Shown here piece by piece: positions 5,242 to 7,532 of a stretch of 7,532 bases of DNA. The notes under the pieces are model-generated. The model ran no database searches. It was given only the letters and a program-made list of their open reading frames with translations, and was not told where the DNA came from. The stretch comes from Candidatus Kapaibacterium sp. GTDB lineage: Bacteria > Bacteroidota > Ignavibacteria > Kapaibacteriales > UBA2268. Position 1 is the first letter of the stretch. Each line of letters opens with the position of its first letter. Both the position numbers and the translations under genes were made by a program. Location of the stretch: contig JAUQWR010000204.1 of the NCBI GenBank assembly GCA_030835065.1, positions 1 through 7,532 on the forward strand, read 5' to 3'.

Positions 5242-6873
5242 ATGTTTAACATTTTTGGTATTGGACCACTTACGTTAATAACCTTTCTGCCTTTAATCGG
5301 CTTGCTGATTATATTGGCAATTCCGGCAGGCAAGGATGAAAAAGCTCGCGAGCTATCCACCAATTTATACAGATGGCTTACAGTAGGATTTACATTCCTA
5401 CAATTGGTGATAGCAATAGTCATCTATATGAATTTCAACAATGCATTACCAGGAATAAATGATGCAAATACAATGCAATTTGTTGAAAAAACACCATGGA
5501 TACAATTGCACGGGCTCCCAATTTTTGGCGATTTAAAAATTGATTACTACGTCGGTATCGATGGAATTAGTGCACCTATGATACTACTTACAGCAATAGT
5601 GTGCTTTGTAGCTACATTCGCTTCTTGGAGTATCAAAAAAGCTGTAAAAGGCTTCTTTATGATGTATTTGCTCCTTGATATTGGTATGATGGGCGTGTTT
5701 ATTTCTTTAGACTTTTTCTTATTCTATGTGTTCTGGGAATTAATGCTTCTTCCTATGTATTTCTTGATAGGTATTTGGGGCGGTCCTCGCAAAGAATATG
5801 CTGCTATTAAATTCTTTATATATACATTGTTTGGTTCGGTATTTATGCTTTTAGTAATGATCGGCTTGTGGTTTACAAGCGGAACATTTAACTTGCTCGA
5901 TTTGGCTAATCCAGCTAATATCAGACCGGATCAAATTTTCTCAGGATTTGGCACAACATGGAGATTGTGGGCTTTTGTTGGTTTGTTTGTTGGTTTTGCT
6001 ATCAAAGTACCAACAGTACCATTCCACACATGGTTGCCAGATGCGCACGTAGAAGCGCCAACACCAATTTCAGTAATACTTGCAGGCGTACTTTTGAAAA
6101 TGGGTACTTATGGCATGTTGAGAATAGCATGGCCAATTTTCCCAGAGGCTGTTAAATATTTCCAAGAATGGATTGCATTGATCGGTATGGTTAGTATAGT
6201 CTATGGTGCACTCTGCGCTTTGGGACAGCACAAAGTAGGCAAACGCGACTTGAAAAAACTTATCGCATATTCATCAGTATCTCACATGGGTTATGTGATG
6301 TTAGGTATAGCCTCAATGACTTCGGCAGGTGTTACAGGTGCTATATTCCAAATGTTCAATCACGGTACAATCACAGCCATGCTCTTTATGATTGTGGGCG
6401 TAATCTATGATAGAGCTCACACACGTAGCATGGATGATTTTGGTGGATTGGCAAACAAGATGCCTGTTTATACCGGTATGATGGCAATCTCATTCTTTGC
6501 AGCTATTGGTCTTCCTGGTATGAGCGGCTTTGTGAGCGAAGCTCTTGTGTTTTTAGGAGCATTTGCAACATATCCATTATATACAGTAATTTCTGGTCTT
6601 GGTATAGTATTGGGTGCTGCTTATATGCTATGGGCATTGCAAAGAGTTTTCTTTGGCAAATTACCAGAAAAATGGTCGGGCCCATGGGATCCAAGTGGCA
6701 AGCTCTACAAACACGATGATATTAATGGCATCGAATTGACAGCTTTGATTCCTCTTGCAGTTGTTGTTATATTCTTGGGTATTTTCCCAACTTATATTAC
6801 AAATATGATGACTGAATCAGTAAATCAATTGATACATTTTGTGACTGTTAACGGTCAGTTTACCGGATTATAA
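5242..6873 (+). CDS. nuoM: NADH-quinone oxidoreductase subunit M (ND4-type antiporter-like pump)
   Basis: NuoM is the middle of the three antiporter-like pumping subunits, with about 14 hydrophobic helices and 543 residues (E. coli 509). Channel residues are all visible: E166 in FWELMLLPMYFLIGIWG, K255 in FAIKVPTVPFHTWLPDAHVE, K286 in GVLLKMGTYG, H348 in SVSHMGYVMLGIAS, H374 in MFNHGTITAMLF, and E433 in GFVSEALVFLGAF. These correspond to E. coli E144, K234, K265, H322, H348 and E407. A terminal Glu in place of the Lys found in NuoL and NuoN is the hallmark of NuoM and separates it from those paralogs. The N-terminal loop at about res 67-100 is polar and variable. The start at ATG 5242 is fixed by a strong GGAGG. 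nuoN follows after 34 AT-rich bases. Confidence 0.98.
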   Translation: MFNIFGIGPLTLITFLPLIGLLIILAIPAGKDEKARELSTNLYRWLTVGFTFLQLVIAIVIYMNFNNALPGINDANTMQFVEKTPWIQLHGLPIFGDLKIDYYVGIDGISAPMILLTAIVCFVATFASWSIKKAVKGFFMMYLLLDIGMMGVFISLDFFLFYVFWELMLLPMYFLIGIWGGPRKEYAAIKFFIYTLFGSVFMLLVMIGLWFTSGTFNLLDLANPANIRPDQIFSGFGTTWRLWAFVGLFVGFAIKVPTVPFHTWLPDAHVEAPTPISVILAGVLLKMGTYGMLRIAWPIFPEAVKYFQEWIALIGMVSIVYGALCALGQHKVGKRDLKKLIAYSSVSHMGYVMLGIASMTSAGVTGAIFQMFNHGTITAMLFMIVGVIYDRAHTRSMDDFGGLANKMPVYTGMMAISFFAAIGLPGMSGFVSEALVFLGAFATYPLYTVISGLGIVLGAAYMLWALQRVFFGKLPEKWSGPWDPSGKLYKHDDINGIELTALIPLAVVVIFLGIFPTYITNMMTESVNQLIHFVTVNGQFTGL

Positions 6874-6907
6874 TAATATTATTAAGATTGAATAAAAAGA
6901 TAATAAT

Positions 6908-7532
6908 ATGGGAACATTCGAAACATTATTAAACACAGCCGTGATTGCTGATCTAAAGAAAAGTATCGGCTTGTTTATGCCGGAAATACTACTGATTATT
7001 ACTTTTGTAATAGCAATACTTGCGGATTTGATATTCAAAAAAGCAAGAAAAATTGCAGGAGTAATTTCTCTTGCCGGGTTCCTTGTTACAGGTATTTATA
7101 TGATGAACAATGCGGGCGCCAGCGAAGCTACTTTTATGGGCTTGTTTGCTGTCGATCCTTTCTCTATGTTCTTCAAATATTTGTTCCTGCTTTCCGGTAT
7201 TGCAGTTACTCTTATGTCGTTCTTCTCTGAAGAGCTATATAAAGAAAATCGTAGTATGGGCGAATACTATACTTTGATTCTCGGTATGACTATTGGAATG
7301 TTTGCTATCGTTGGTGCTAATAATTTAATAGTAGTATATCTGGCTTTAGAAACTATGAGCTTGAGTTCGTACGTACTTTCCGGATATACAAAAGAAATTA
7401 AACGTGCTTCGGAAGCATCACTTAAATATGTTATTTACGGCTCGTTATCATCTGGTATTATGATTTGGGGTATTTCGTTGCTCTTTGGTCTTACCGGATC
7501 TCTATCATTTTTTGAAATCAATGCTGCATTAT
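6908..7532 (+). CDS. nuoN: NADH-quinone oxidoreductase subunit N (ND2-type antiporter-like pump), N-terminal part
   Basis: The first 208 codons of the third antiporter-like subunit, which sits next to NuoK and NuoJ, run off the end of the window without a stop. N-terminal helices (MPEILLIITFVIAILADLIF, about res 24-43) are followed by VDPFSMFFKYLFLLSGIAV (82-100), EYYTLILGMTIGMFAIVGAN, and the family core YLALETMSLSSYVLSGY at 144-160. E148 matches the channel glutamate (E133 in E. coli), and K173 in ASLKYVIYGSLSSG matches the conserved lysine (K158). The LETMSLSSYVLSGY form and the SEASLKY motif mark it as NuoN and not NuoL or NuoM. The start ATG 6908 has only an AT-rich leader without a convincing Shine-Dalgarno. 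The second half, including the later channel lysines, lies outside the window. Confidence 0.96.
   Translation, partial: MGTFETLLNTAVIADLKKSIGLFMPEILLIITFVIAILADLIFKKARKIAGVISLAGFLVTGIYMMNNAGASEATFMGLFAVDPFSMFFKYLFLLSGIAVTLMSFFSEELYKENRSMGEYYTLILGMTIGMFAIVGANNLIVVYLALETMSLSSYVLSGYTKEIKRASEASLKYVIYGSLSSGIMIWGISLLFGLTGSLSFFEINAAL

Noticed and set aside
5242..6873. NuoM as an Mrp or hydrogenase-type antiporter subunit, not complex I
   Set aside because: The channel residue set, including E433, and the flanking nuoH-I-J-K-L and nuoN genes fit complex I, and no mrp or hydrogenase genes are present.
6871..6884. Perfect 14-base palindrome TAATAATATTATTA at the nuoM stop
   Set aside because: It is made only of A and T in an AT-rich gap, has no loop or T-run suited to a terminator, and is expected by chance in such sequence.

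Overview
The window lies inside a respiratory complex I (NADH:quinone oxidoreductase-type, nuo) operon of an AT-rich bacterium. All eight genes are on the plus strand and cover nearly the whole window. In order they are the 3' end of nuoD, complete nuoH, nuoI, nuoJ, nuoK, nuoL and nuoM, and the 5' part of nuoN. Gaps between genes are 10 to 57 bases. I found no tRNA, rRNA, mobile element, CRISPR array or credible terminator, and no gene-free stretch longer than 57 bases.

nuoD runs straight into nuoH with only 25 bases between them. The nuoE-nuoF-nuoG block (the NADH-oxidising N-module), which sits between them in operons such as that of E. coli, is absent here. This D-H-I-J-K-L-M-N order is the one I associate with 11-subunit complexes of Bacteroidota, Chlorobiota and relatives, and with cyanobacterial and plastid-type complexes. 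Strong Shine-Dalgarno sequences are missing at several genes, base composition is low in GC, and NuoL has long His-rich and duplicated C-terminal segments. Together these make a member of the Bacteroidota/Chlorobiota (FCB) group my best guess, but the sequence does not prove it. nuoA-C presumably lie upstream and the rest of nuoN downstream.

The genes work as one machine. NuoD and NuoI belong to the peripheral quinone-reducing arm: NuoI carries two 4Fe-4S clusters and NuoD helps form the quinone site. NuoH connects that arm to the membrane. NuoJ and NuoK form the middle of the membrane arm. NuoN, NuoM and NuoL are the three antiporter-like proton-pumping subunits, with NuoL at the distal end and its lateral helix running back along the arm. 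The key charged residues of the pumping subunits are all present where the sequence is complete, so the module looks functional.

I see no new system. The points worth a second look are modest: the missing EFG block, an 11-histidine loop in NuoL predicted to face the periplasm, a second His cluster in NuoL, a 26-residue tandem duplication near the NuoL C-terminus, a Lys/Ala/Glu tail on NuoI, departures from the usual NuoH quinone-tunnel motif, and a small hairpin followed by an unusually strong ribosome site before nuoM.
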